From positions 806,001 through 870,000 of the forward strand of contig NZ_CP049934.1 in the NCBI RefSeq assembly GCF_011382965.1: a DNA stretch of 64,000 nt, written 5' to 3'. The notes under the pieces were generated by a model. The model saw nothing but the letters and a program-made list of their open reading frames with translations, was not told the origin of the DNA and did no database searches. A program made the translations under genes and the position numbers. Every line of letters starts with the position of its first letter. Positions within the stretch are counted from its first letter, which is position 1. This DNA comes from Leucobacter insecticola (GTDB taxonomy: Bacteria; Actinomycetota; Actinomycetes; Actinomycetales; Microbacteriaceae). This document shows positions 8,876 to 17,163 of the stretch, piece after piece.

Positions 8876-10710
8876 GTGAGACGGGCCCCGCCCCGGCGTC
8901 AATCTTCGCCGTCGAATTGCTGGCCGAACTGATTCGTCGCGGGGTGCGCGACATGGTGGTGTGCCCAGGATCCCGTTCGCAGGCGCTCGCGCTCGCCGCC
9001 GCAGCCGCCGAACAGGCCGAGGCGATCTCGCTGCACGTGCGCCTGGACGAGCGCTCTGCCGGGTTCTTCGCGCTCGGTGTTGCACGTGAAACCGGGATCC
9101 CCGCGCCGATCATCGTGACGAGCGGCACCGCGGTCGCGAATCTGATGCCCGCCGTGATGGAAGCGCACGCGGGCCGGGTGCCGATGATCCTGCTCACCGC
9201 CGATCGCCCCGCCGAGCTGCGCGGGATCCGCATGAATCAGACGACGGATCAGGCCGGGCTCCTCGGGAAGTTTGCCCGTTTGTCGCTTGATGTGCCCGCT
9301 CCCGAGATGGGCGCGGACGGGGATCTTCTGCGGTCTCCGGATCGGGATCCCGCGCGGCTCGCCATTGCGGCGCTCGCGGCAGCCGGCGGGTTTCCCGGGG
9401 CGGCTCCGGCCGGTCCGGTGCAGCTGAATCTGGCGTTTCGGGATCCGCTCTCGGGCACCGCTGGTTTTGATGACATGATCGCCGCCGGGTTCGTGGCGGC
9501 CGCGGGCGAGGCGGCCGCGGGCGAGGCTGCCGCGTTGCAGGATCCGAGTGCCGCCGAGGCTCAGACCCCGAGCCGGGCTACCGCGCAGAGCGCGCCCGCC
9601 GATCTTGGCGAGTGGGCCGATGACGAGGTGTTTACTCTGCGCGGCGACACGCTGGCCGTGGTGATTGCGGGCGAGGGCGCTGGCCCCGAGGCGGAAGCGT
9701 TTGCGCACGCCGCCGGGATCCCGCTGCTCGCCGAGGTCGTGAGCGGTGCGAGATTCGGTCGTGAGGCGATCACCGCCTACGCGACCCTGCTCGATGACCC
9801 CCAGCTGGGTGGGCTCGTGGAGCAGGCGATCGTGTTTGGGCACCCGACGCTCACCCGCCAGGTGCCCGCGCTGCTGCGGCGCGACGACGTCGACGTGGTG
9901 GTGGTCGATCCCTACACCGAAGCCGAGCACTTCGACCCGAGCCGCGACGCCCGCGTGGTGCGGGCGGCACGCGTCGATCCCGAGCATGATTCCCGCCAGC
10001 TGCGCCGTTGGCTGGGGGCGTGGGTGGTCGCCGATCGCGAACTGCAGCGCGAACGCACCACGATCCACGAGCCCGACCTTGCGGCTGCGCGGGCCACCGG
10101 TTACAAGGAACGCAACGAGTATGCGCGGGCCGAGCTCGCGGCGATGCGCGAGGAGATTTCGCGGGAGCTGCTGACGGAGAGTGTATGGCGGGCGAGCTGG
10201 CCACACGACCGGCTGGTGCTCGCGGCGTCGCGGCTGGTGCGGGTGCTTGACGGGCTTGCTCCCGCGCGGCGGCTTGAGGTCCGTTCGAACCGGGGGCTTG
10301 CCGGGATCGACGGGACCGTGGCGACGGCGTTCGGCGTGGCGTCGGCGAGTCAGGCCGCGGGGGATCCCGCGCTGTCGGTCGGCACGACCCGGGTGATTCT
10401 GGGTGATCTCGCGCTGCTGCATGATGCTGGATCACTGCTGCTGCCCGAGGGAGAGGTGCGGCCCAGGATCCAGTTGTTCGTGGGCAACGACGGCGGCGGA
10501 ACTATCTTTGACGGACTTGAGGTGGCTTCGTCCGCGTCACGAGAGGCCTTCGACCGCGTGCTGTTTACGCCGCAGCGGGCGTCGCTTGCGGGCCTGGCCG
10601 AAGCCTACGGCTGGGAGTACCGCCTGGTGTCGACCCGTGGCGAGCTCGAACAGTTGTTGACGGTGCCCGTCGAAGGGCCGACGCTCGTTGAGGTGCCGCT
10701 CGGGCGTTAG
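8872..10710 (+). CDS. menD: MenD, 2-succinyl-5-enolpyruvyl-6-hydroxy-3-cyclohexene-1-carboxylate synthase
   Basis: A 612-aa thiamine diphosphate enzyme that joins isochorismate and 2-oxoglutarate in menaquinone synthesis. Motifs: CPGSRSQALA near residue 27, RLDERSAGFFALGVARETG with the cofactor-activating Glu near residue 60, TSGTAVANLMPAVMEA, LTADRPAELR, and the C-terminal VGNDGGGTIFDGLE region of the ThDP domain. Start GTG at 8872 overlaps the previous stop by four bases. The isochorismate synthase supplying its substrate is at 15763-17091, and a candidate MenA tail opens the window. An Ala/Glu-rich repeat (AAAGEAAAGEAA) expands a linker near residue 205. Confidence 0.95.
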   Translation: MSETGPAPASIFAVELLAELIRRGVRDMVVCPGSRSQALALAAAAAEQAEAISLHVRLDERSAGFFALGVARETGIPAPIIVTSGTAVANLMPAVMEAHAGRVPMILLTADRPAELRGIRMNQTTDQAGLLGKFARLSLDVPAPEMGADGDLLRSPDRDPARLAIAALAAAGGFPGAAPAGPVQLNLAFRDPLSGTAGFDDMIAAGFVAAAGEAAAGEAAALQDPSAAEAQTPSRATAQSAPADLGEWADDEVFTLRGDTLAVVIAGEGAGPEAEAFAHAAGIPLLAEVVSGARFGREAITAYATLLDDPQLGGLVEQAIVFGHPTLTRQVPALLRRDDVDVVVVDPYTEAEHFDPSRDARVVRAARVDPEHDSRQLRRWLGAWVVADRELQRERTTIHEPDLAAARATGYKERNEYARAELAAMREEISRELLTESVWRASWPHDRLVLAASRLVRVLDGLAPARRLEVRSNRGLAGIDGTVATAFGVASASQAAGDPALSVGTTRVILGDLALLHDAGSLLLPEGEVRPRIQLFVGNDGGGTIFDGLEVASSASREAFDRVLFTPQRASLAGLAEAYGWEYRLVSTRGELEQLLTVPVEGPTLVEVPLGR

Positions 10711-10787
10711 CTTGCCATGCCCGATCGGCCTGCCGGATCCGGATCCCGACCCCGATCTGCTTGCCCGATCCCGAGCCAACCCTCCCC

Positions 10788-10851
10788 AAAATATGTGACA
10801 CAAAGTCCGCTTAACCTGCCCCTCTTAAGCGGACTTTGTGACATATATTTT
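10788..10851. terminator. Long inverted repeat between convergent menD and MHS transporter genes
   Basis: The left arm 10788-10814 and right arm 10825-10851 pair over 27 positions with only two mismatches, including 16 consecutive perfect pairs next to a 10-base loop. The arms end in A-rich and T-rich tracts, so this can act as an intrinsic terminator in both directions. Confidence 0.7.
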
Positions 10852-10916
10852 CAAAGCGAGGCCGGTCGCACGGCCGGTCGCGGGGATCGGACGGTAGGAG
10901 GTCGAACTACAAAGGC

Positions 10917-12347
10917 CTAGTGGGTCGGAGTGGGAGCCGGATCCTTGGCACCCGCAGCCGTTGCCGCACCCACAGCCCCGACATGCTGCGCATCGAGCGA
11001 CGCGGGCTGAGCGCCCGAGACCTTGGCGTTCATTTCTTCTTCGTTATCGAGCCAGTTGGCACCCTTGTTTTTCAAGAAGAAGATGTACACGAAGAGCGAA
11101 ACCGCAATGATCGCCATGACATAGAAGACGAAGGTGTTGAGGTGGCCGCTTTCGCCAGCCGCCGCGTGCAGCATGGGTGCAGTGCCTCCAAAGACTGAGT
11201 TGGCAAGGGCGTAGCCAAGCCCAACGCCCAGCGCACGAATGTGGGTGGGGAAGAGTTCCGCCTTCACAACTGCGTTGATCGAAGTGTAGCCGGTCAGAAT
11301 GATAAAGCCACCGACCAGAATCAGGAACGCAAACATCGGGTCTTGCTGCTGAGGCAGCATGGTCAGCAGGAACCAGGTGTAGAGGAGCCCGCCGATCCCG
11401 AAGAACACCAGCAGTGATTTGCGGCCCACGATGTCCGAGAGCCATCCGCCGAGTGGCTGAAGCAGCATCAGGATCGTGAGCGCAATTAGGTTAATGAATG
11501 TGCCCGCGATGACGTCGCCGTTGGAGAAGGCCTGCTTCACGATGTTGGGCCCCGTAACCGAGTAGGTGTAGAAGGCGACGGTGCCACCGGCGGTCACCAG
11601 GAAACAGAGCAGCAGTGGACGCCACTGGTGCACCAGGAGTTCTCGCATCGATCCGGCCTGCTTGGCCTGGCCCGAGCGCACGGCCGCCAGATCAGAGCTG
11701 GTCAGCGTCTCATCCATTGTACGGCGCACCCAGAACACGACGACCGCGCCGACGCCGCCGATCCCGAACGCGACCCGCCATCCCCACGAGGTCATCTGCT
11801 CGGGCGTGAGCGTGAAGAGCATGACCATGAGGGTGAGCTGAGCAAGTACGTGACCGCCGACCAGCGTGACGTACTGGAACGAGGAGAGGAAGCCGCGCCG
11901 TCCGGAGATCGCGGTTTCAGACATGTAGGTGGCGCTGGTGCCGTATTCACCGCCGGTCGCGAAACCCTGCACGAGACGTGCGAACACGAGGATGACCACC
12001 GCGCCGCCGCCAATCGTCTCAGCTGTAGGGGCGATGGCAATGATCGCTGAACACGCTGCCATTACCGAGACCGAGGTGGCGAGGGCGCGGCGTCGACCGT
12101 GGCGATCCGCAAATCTGCCAAAGAACCAGGATCCCACCGGGCGCATCAGGAACGTTACCGCGAAGATGGCCCACACGTAGATTGTCGAGTTCTTTTCGTC
12201 GGCAGCGAAAAATTGGGATTCGAAGTAAGTCGCAAACACCGAGTAGACGTAGACGTCGTACCATTCGACCAGGTTGCCGGCCGATCCTTTCAGTGTGTTT
12301 GAAATAGATCGCCGCAGAGTGGGTGAGGTGAGTGTCGTCGTTGACAT
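10917..12347 (-). CDS. MFS transporter, metabolite:H+ symporter (MHS/KgtP-like) family
   Basis: A 476-aa protein with 12 predicted helices. Family features are GNLVEWYDVYVYS at the start of helix 1, FGRFADRHGRRRALATSVSVMA in the 2-3 loop, and ARLVQGFATGGEYGTSATYMSE in helix 4, as in KgtP, ShiA and ProP. It should import an organic acid or related metabolite with protons. A Gln/Ala-rich cytoplasmic tail of about 40 residues follows helix 12. It is divergent from a two-component system plus a TAXI binding protein, so its expression may be set by that system; this is inference from position. Confidence 0.87.
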   Translation of the reverse strand: MSTTTLTSPTLRRSISNTLKGSAGNLVEWYDVYVYSVFATYFESQFFAADEKNSTIYVWAIFAVTFLMRPVGSWFFGRFADRHGRRRALATSVSVMAACSAIIAIAPTAETIGGGAVVILVFARLVQGFATGGEYGTSATYMSETAISGRRGFLSSFQYVTLVGGHVLAQLTLMVMLFTLTPEQMTSWGWRVAFGIGGVGAVVVFWVRRTMDETLTSSDLAAVRSGQAKQAGSMRELLVHQWRPLLLCFLVTAGGTVAFYTYSVTGPNIVKQAFSNGDVIAGTFINLIALTILMLLQPLGGWLSDIVGRKSLLVFFGIGGLLYTWFLLTMLPQQQDPMFAFLILVGGFIILTGYTSINAVVKAELFPTHIRALGVGLGYALANSVFGGTAPMLHAAAGESGHLNTFVFYVMAIIAVSLFVYIFFLKNKGANWLDNEEEMNAKVSGAQPASLDAQHVGAVGAATAAGAKDPAPTPTH

Positions 12348-12486
12348 GGGTGTGCTCGTCCTTAATCTGGGAAATTATGTGTGCTGGCTTCCCAGTATTC
12401 TTCGCGGAATGAAAGTGTGCCCGAGCCCTTAACATTCTCTTTACCTTCGCCGAGATCGCATTGACCGGTAGGGCTAACATGATTAC

Positions 12487-13164
12487 ATGCGTGTCTTAGT
12501 CGCCGAAGACGACCCGTCGGTCGCGGCCGCACTCTCCGGCGCGCTCACAAGAGCCGGGTATAGTTGCACGCGTGTGGCGCGCGGCGCCGAAGTTCTTGAG
12601 CGGTATCGAGACTTCGAGCTGTTGATGCTTGATCTTGGACTTGAAGACATGGACGGCATCGAGGTGCTCCGCATTTTGCGCGAGCACAGTGACTTGCCGG
12701 TCATCGTGGTGACTGCGCGAGACGATGAACGCTCGACCGTGCAAGCGCTGCGTCTCGGAGCCGATGACTATCTAGTGAAACCGCTGCGCCTGCACGAGTT
12801 GCTCGCCCGTATCTCTGCGGTGACTCGTCGCTACGCGCGCGAGGTCTCAAAGCAGTTGGTGATCGGGGATCTTCGCATCGACCCTGAAGCACAGCGCGTG
12901 AGCGTTCAAGGTGAAGAGGTGAGACTGACCCCCACCGAATTTGCGCTCGTTGCTGAGCTCGCACGCAAGGCGGGATCCGCGGTAAGTCGAGAGCACCTAG
13001 TTGCGCGGGTGTGGGGTGACGATTATCCAGCTGAATCGCGCACCTTCGACGTGCACCTCGCGCAGATCCGCAACAAGCTACCGATGCTGAGCATTGTGAC
13101 GATCCGCGGCTTTGGTTTTCGCCTGGAGCAGGCGGAAGCCGTGCAGCCTGCCCCGGAGCGCTAA
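12487..13164 (+). CDS. OmpR/TctD-type response regulator
   Basis: A 225-aa regulator: receiver domain with acidic pocket EDD (residues 7-9), phospho-acceptor Asp49 in LLMLDLGLEDMDG, and Lys in DDYLVKPL; then a winged-helix domain with LTPTEFALVAELARKAGSAVSREHL and the wing motif VTIRGFGFRL. It sits two bases upstream of the histidine kinase gene start. Best guess is control of organic-acid uptake, given the flanking MHS transporter and TAXI protein; TctD/TctE systems that control tricarboxylate transport have the same architecture. Confidence 0.9.
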   Translation: MRVLVAEDDPSVAAALSGALTRAGYSCTRVARGAEVLERYRDFELLMLDLGLEDMDGIEVLRILREHSDLPVIVVTARDDERSTVQALRLGADDYLVKPLRLHELLARISAVTRRYAREVSKQLVIGDLRIDPEAQRVSVQGEEVRLTPTEFALVAELARKAGSAVSREHLVARVWGDDYPAESRTFDVHLAQIRNKLPMLSIVTIRGFGFRLEQAEAVQPAPER

Positions 13165-13166
13165 GC

Positions 13167-14678
13167 GTGAAGCTGCGGCTACTGGTTCCGCTACTCGTCT
13201 TTGGGCTCGTCGCAATTGGGGCGCTGGTGGTTCCAGCCGCGCTTACAATTGCGCAGCAGCGCACCCAACAGCTGGAGCGGCAGCGTGTCGAAGCCTTTGA
13301 CCAGATCGTGCAGCGCTCTTTTGCTGCGGTGTCAAACGTAGGCTCAGGATCCGGCACCAACCTGGCGGTACTGGATCGCTACCTTGAGCGTTTCTACGAC
13401 ACTTACCGGGAGCCCGTAATGGTTGCCGATGGTACCGGCGCAAAGGTGACATCAATCGGGCAGATCCCTGAGGGAGACGCGACAGACAGAGTTGTGAGTG
13501 ATGCGCTGCGCGGGATCCCGCAGCTTGAACTGCCGACGGTCTACCCGTGGAGCGATGCTTGGGTTGTCGCGGCGCGCCCGCTGAAGACTGACGGGAATGT
13601 CTCGGCCGGTGTTGTGGCGATTGGAATCTCGCAGGAACAGGCCCGCCAAGATGTTGCTTGGGGCTGGGTGCAACTCGGCAGCGTTGGGTCGCTGTTGATT
13701 GCCGGTTTGTTGGTGCTTGGCGCGGTGTGGACACGTTGGGTGCTTCGCCCCGTGCGAGTGCTCGATACCGCAGCGAACGCACTTGCGGAGCAGCGAAGAG
13801 TCGAGTCGGCCGGTGTAACCGGTCCTCCTGAGCTGCGCAGGCTTGCCACCTCGTTCGAACGGATGGCGCAAAACGTTGAGGCTGCCCTTGATCAACAACG
13901 CGGCCTTATCGCCGATGCCTCACATCAACTGCGTAACCCGTTGGCGGCGATCCGTCTTCGCATTGATGCGCTTGCCACTCACGGTGCTGGCGAGGGAAGC
14001 AAAGGTCTGCCGGGAGAAGCGAGTGGAGAGGCCGCTGAGGATATTGCTGCGGTCACGCACGATCTTGACCGGCTCGAGGGCACGCTTGAGCGCATGCTGA
14101 AGTTTGCTCACGCGGAGCATCGTGCGAGCCGGAGGCAGAGTGAAGTGCCCGAGCTTGCGGAGCCCCGGGCCGGTCTCGGCGGGGGCAGCGGATTTCTCGA
14201 CGGGGCGGGCCGCGGATCCGGCGCCACCCCGCCCGAGGAGAGTTTCGTTTCTGCTGCGACACTGGTTGAACCGCACCGCAGCGCACTCGCCGCGGCGGGT
14301 GTTCGCCTCGAGCTGGCCGGTGAGACAGAGCCGGTGAGAGCCGCGTGCAACCTGAGTGACTTGGAAGAGATGGTCGAGATCCTGCTTGACAATGCAGGAA
14401 AGTACGCGGGATCGGGTTCGGTCGTGCGCGTCGCACTGTGCCGGGAGCAGGATCGGGTGATCCTGCAGGTTTCGGATTCTGGACCGGGTCTCAGCGATGG
14501 CGACCTTGAACAGATCGGCGCGCGGTTCTGGCGAGCGGTGCAACACCGGGATCAGCCGGGCACGGGGCTTGGGCACGCAATCCTTAGCCAGCTTGCGTGT
14601 GGGAATGAGTCGACGGTCAGAGTGGATCGCGCGCCAGAGGGCGGCTTGCGCACGCGAATCGAGATGGGGGCGCTATGA
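13167..14678 (+). CDS. Sensor histidine kinase, TctE/PhoR-like
   Basis: A 503-aa membrane kinase with GTG start. One helix at about residues 4-27, an extracytoplasmic sensing region to about 165, and a second helix near 172-193. A HAMP-like segment (RWVLRPVRVLDTAANAL) follows, then the phospho-acceptor helix with His in LIADASHQLRNPLAAIRLRI. The ATPase domain shows EILLDNAGKYA (N box), VSDSGPGLSDGDL (G1) and PGTGLGHAIL (G2). A Gly-rich insert lies between the dimerisation and ATPase domains. The C-terminus overlaps the TAXI gene by ATGA, so kinase and binding protein are coupled. Confidence 0.9.
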   Translation: MKLRLLVPLLVFGLVAIGALVVPAALTIAQQRTQQLERQRVEAFDQIVQRSFAAVSNVGSGSGTNLAVLDRYLERFYDTYREPVMVADGTGAKVTSIGQIPEGDATDRVVSDALRGIPQLELPTVYPWSDAWVVAARPLKTDGNVSAGVVAIGISQEQARQDVAWGWVQLGSVGSLLIAGLLVLGAVWTRWVLRPVRVLDTAANALAEQRRVESAGVTGPPELRRLATSFERMAQNVEAALDQQRGLIADASHQLRNPLAAIRLRIDALATHGAGEGSKGLPGEASGEAAEDIAAVTHDLDRLEGTLERMLKFAHAEHRASRRQSEVPELAEPRAGLGGGSGFLDGAGRGSGATPPEESFVSAATLVEPHRSALAAAGVRLELAGETEPVRAACNLSDLEEMVEILLDNAGKYAGSGSVVRVALCREQDRVILQVSDSGPGLSDGDLEQIGARFWRAVQHRDQPGTGLGHAILSQLACGNESTVRVDRAPEGGLRTRIEMGAL

Positions 14679-15707
14679 GGGAAGTTCGCGTGAGCGCGGG
14701 CTTGGGGCTTGTCACCCGCAGGGGGTTGTTTCGCGGGATCGCCGGTGGGGTAGCCGCGGGGGCGATCCCGATGCTTGCGGGCTGCGCTGCCTCGGATCCG
14801 CAGCACCTGAAGATGGCGTGCGGTGAAGCGGGAGGCATCTATCTCCAGTTTGGTGAGTTGCTGAGCGCCGCGGTTGATCAACGTGCGCTGAGCAGCGGGG
14901 CTGGTTTGCTGCCGATGTTGAGGCAAAGCTTGAGCCGCTCGTCACCAATGGAAGCGCCGAGAATCTGCTGATGCTGCAGACAGGGGAGGTGGACCTCGCG
15001 ATTGCGCTGGCTGACACTGTGAGGGAGCACGAGAAAGGGCGTCTTGCTGATGGGGGCAGTGCGACCGGCACGAACGTGGCGATTGGGCGGGTCTACCAAA
15101 ACTATTTGCAGTGCGCCGTGCTGGCTGATGGGCCGCTGAGTGAAATTTCGGAGCTACGCGGCAAGGTCGTTTCAACGGGGGCAAGTGGCTCGGGGAGTTC
15201 GTTTACGACGCGTCGAGTGCTCGACCTCTCCGGACTCAGTGAGGCTGAAGGGGGCCTCGCCGCGTCGAGTACGGTCTGGGAGACGGCTTGCGAGAGCTGC
15301 GAGCGGGGCGCATTGACGCGATGTTTTGGTCAGGAGGGGTCTCGACTCCCAAGATTGAGGAGTTCAGCGCGGAGGTGCCGCTGCGCCTGCTCGACTTGTC
15401 GGACGTGGCCGGGCTGCTTGAAGCGGAGTATCCGCTCGTCTACCTCGAATCGACCATTCCGGCGAAGGTTTACGGCTCGGCGGTGCCAACGCCGACGCTC
15501 GGGATACCCAACCTGCTGCTCGCGAGTTCTAAGCTAGCTGATGATGTCGTCAAGCTCATCGTTGATGCGCTCGTGTTTGATGCGCGTGGGCTCGTGCCGA
15601 AGGGATCGGTGGGGGCGCAGTTTCTGACCCCGGTGAGCCTGATCGACACCGGTACGGTGCCGCTGCATCCCGCGGCTCGGGATCGCTACCGCGAACTTTA
15701 CGGGTAG
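14675..15707 (+). CDS. TAXI-family solute-binding lipoprotein (two apparent frameshifts)
   Basis: About 344 aa if two bases are restored. An N-terminal signal peptide ends in the lipobox LAGC, then MACGEAGGIYLQFGELLSAAV, NGSAENLLMLQTGEVDLAIALADTV, GRVYQNYLQCAV and LRGKVVSTGASGSGS, all typical of TRAP-associated extracytoplasmic immunogenic (TAXI) receptors. Frames change near GGGG at 14897-14900 and GGG at 15278-15280; one added G at each restores SGGWFAADVEAKLEPL and STVWGDGLRELRAGRIDAMFW. No TRAP permease gene lies nearby, and the start overlaps the kinase stop, so the protein may serve as a sensing partner of the kinase rather than as a transport component. If the shifts are real it is a pseudogene. 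Confidence 0.78.
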
Positions 15708-15762
15708 GGACGGGCTCGTCGGGCCGCGCGATCCCGACCCGCCCTTATGATCCGAGAGCGTT

Positions 15763-17091
15763 TTACTCGCCAAACGCCTCGGTGATAGGGCGAAACTTGG
15801 AGACGGTTTCGCGAAGTTCGTGTTCGGGATCCGATCCCGCGACGATCCCGCCACCCGCGCTCGCGATGATCCTGCGACTGCTGTTTCTATGGTCTGCAGG
15901 ATCTAGCTGAGCGCACCGCAGCGCAATGACCCACTCGCCGTCGCCGTCGGCGTCGATCCAGCCGACCGCCCCAGAATAGCGGCCACGGTCGAAGGGCTCA
16001 ATCTCTTTGATCGCGGCGACCGCTGCGGCGGTGGGGGTGCCCGCGATCGCGGCGCTGGGGTGGATCGCGCCGACGAGTTCGAGCGCGGAGCTGTGTTCCT
16101 TGAGCGTCGCCCCGAGGTCGGTGGCGAGGTGCCAGACATTGGGGAGCTGCAGCGGGAACGGTTCTTCGCTCGTGTGCAGCTCGTTCACGTAGGGGGAGAG
16201 GGCGGTGACCACACTCTGCACCGCGAAGGCGTGCTCGTGCTGCTCCTTGGAACTGGTGAGGAGTTCATCGCGGGCCTGTGCGTCGCGCTGCTCAGATTCG
16301 GGGTGGCGGCCGCGAGTGCCGGCGAGCACGCGCGCGGAGACGGCGCCGTCAGTTGCCCTGATGAGCGTTTCGGGGCTCGCGCCGATGAGGCCGTCGACGG
16401 CGAAGGTCCAGCAGTCGAGGTAGCGATCCGCGAGGCGCGAGAGGGGGGTGCGGAGGTCTGCGTCTTTTGCGATCGTGCTTTCGATTTGGCGGGCGAGCAC
16501 AATTTTTTCGGCCTCGCCTTTGTTGATCGTTTCGGTGGCTTTGCGGACGCCCGCGAGGTAGGCATCGATGGGGCTTTGTGTGGATTCTGTGAAGGTGATG
16601 CCTTGCCAGGGTCTTGGCGCTTCGGGGGTGAGGATCGCGGGGTTCGCCGTAGTTTCCGGACTGTTGCCTGCTGTGGCCGCTTCGGGGGTCTCCGTGATGT
16701 CGGTGGTTTCGGTGATGTCGGTGATCGTCGTGAGCCAGTAGGCCTCGCGATGACGGGCGACGAGGATGCGCGGGACGATCAGCACGCTCTCGTGTCCACT
16801 GTGATCGGCGAAGGCGAAGGTGCCGAGCGCCATCAGTCCGGATCCTGGCATCTGCACGGTGTCGTCGATACGCGCGTTCTTGGCGATCGCCCGCCATTTT
16901 TTCGCTGCGTCAGTGAATCGATCCGGGCCCTTGAAGGTGAGTCGCAGCGTCTCCCCGATCCCGACGCAGCCGCGATCCCCACGGATCCACAGCAGCGGGT
17001 GCTCCGGATCGGCCAGCGCCACCAGATCGGGGGCCTCGGTGAGGGATCTGGTGACCGCCTTGAGTTTCGGCACCAGGGGTTCGCGTGTCAC
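15763..17091 (-). CDS. menF: Isochorismate synthase
   Basis: A 442-aa chorismate-binding enzyme that turns chorismate into isochorismate, the substrate of MenD. The C-terminal catalytic half has KIVLARQIE, DGLIGASPETLIR, SARVLAGTRGRHPESEQRDAQARDELLTSSKEQHEHAF and HPSAAIAGTPTAAAVAAI, then RGRYSGAVGWIDADGDGEW and ASAGGGIVAGSDPEHELRET, all family signatures. GTG at 17091 is taken as start. A Thr/Glu repeat (ITETTDITETPE) sits in the N-terminal half. It is the last backbone gene before the CRISPR array. Confidence 0.92.
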   Translation of the reverse strand: MTREPLVPKLKAVTRSLTEAPDLVALADPEHPLLWIRGDRGCVGIGETLRLTFKGPDRFTDAAKKWRAIAKNARIDDTVQMPGSGLMALGTFAFADHSGHESVLIVPRILVARHREAYWLTTITDITETTDITETPEAATAGNSPETTANPAILTPEAPRPWQGITFTESTQSPIDAYLAGVRKATETINKGEAEKIVLARQIESTIAKDADLRTPLSRLADRYLDCWTFAVDGLIGASPETLIRATDGAVSARVLAGTRGRHPESEQRDAQARDELLTSSKEQHEHAFAVQSVVTALSPYVNELHTSEEPFPLQLPNVWHLATDLGATLKEHSSALELVGAIHPSAAIAGTPTAAAVAAIKEIEPFDRGRYSGAVGWIDADGDGEWVIALRCAQLDPADHRNSSRRIIASAGGGIVAGSDPEHELRETVSKFRPITEAFGE

Positions 17092-17163
17092 ACCAATAAT
17101 CTACCGCGTTGGGCTGGGTGGGGTGTGGAGGGGGCTTGCTCCCGCGAAGGAGTTTCTCAGCCA

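Noticed and set aside
8899..10422. 507-codon minus-strand frame opposite menD
   Set aside because: Antisense to MenD, with a composition typical of complementary-strand artefacts in GC-rich genes.
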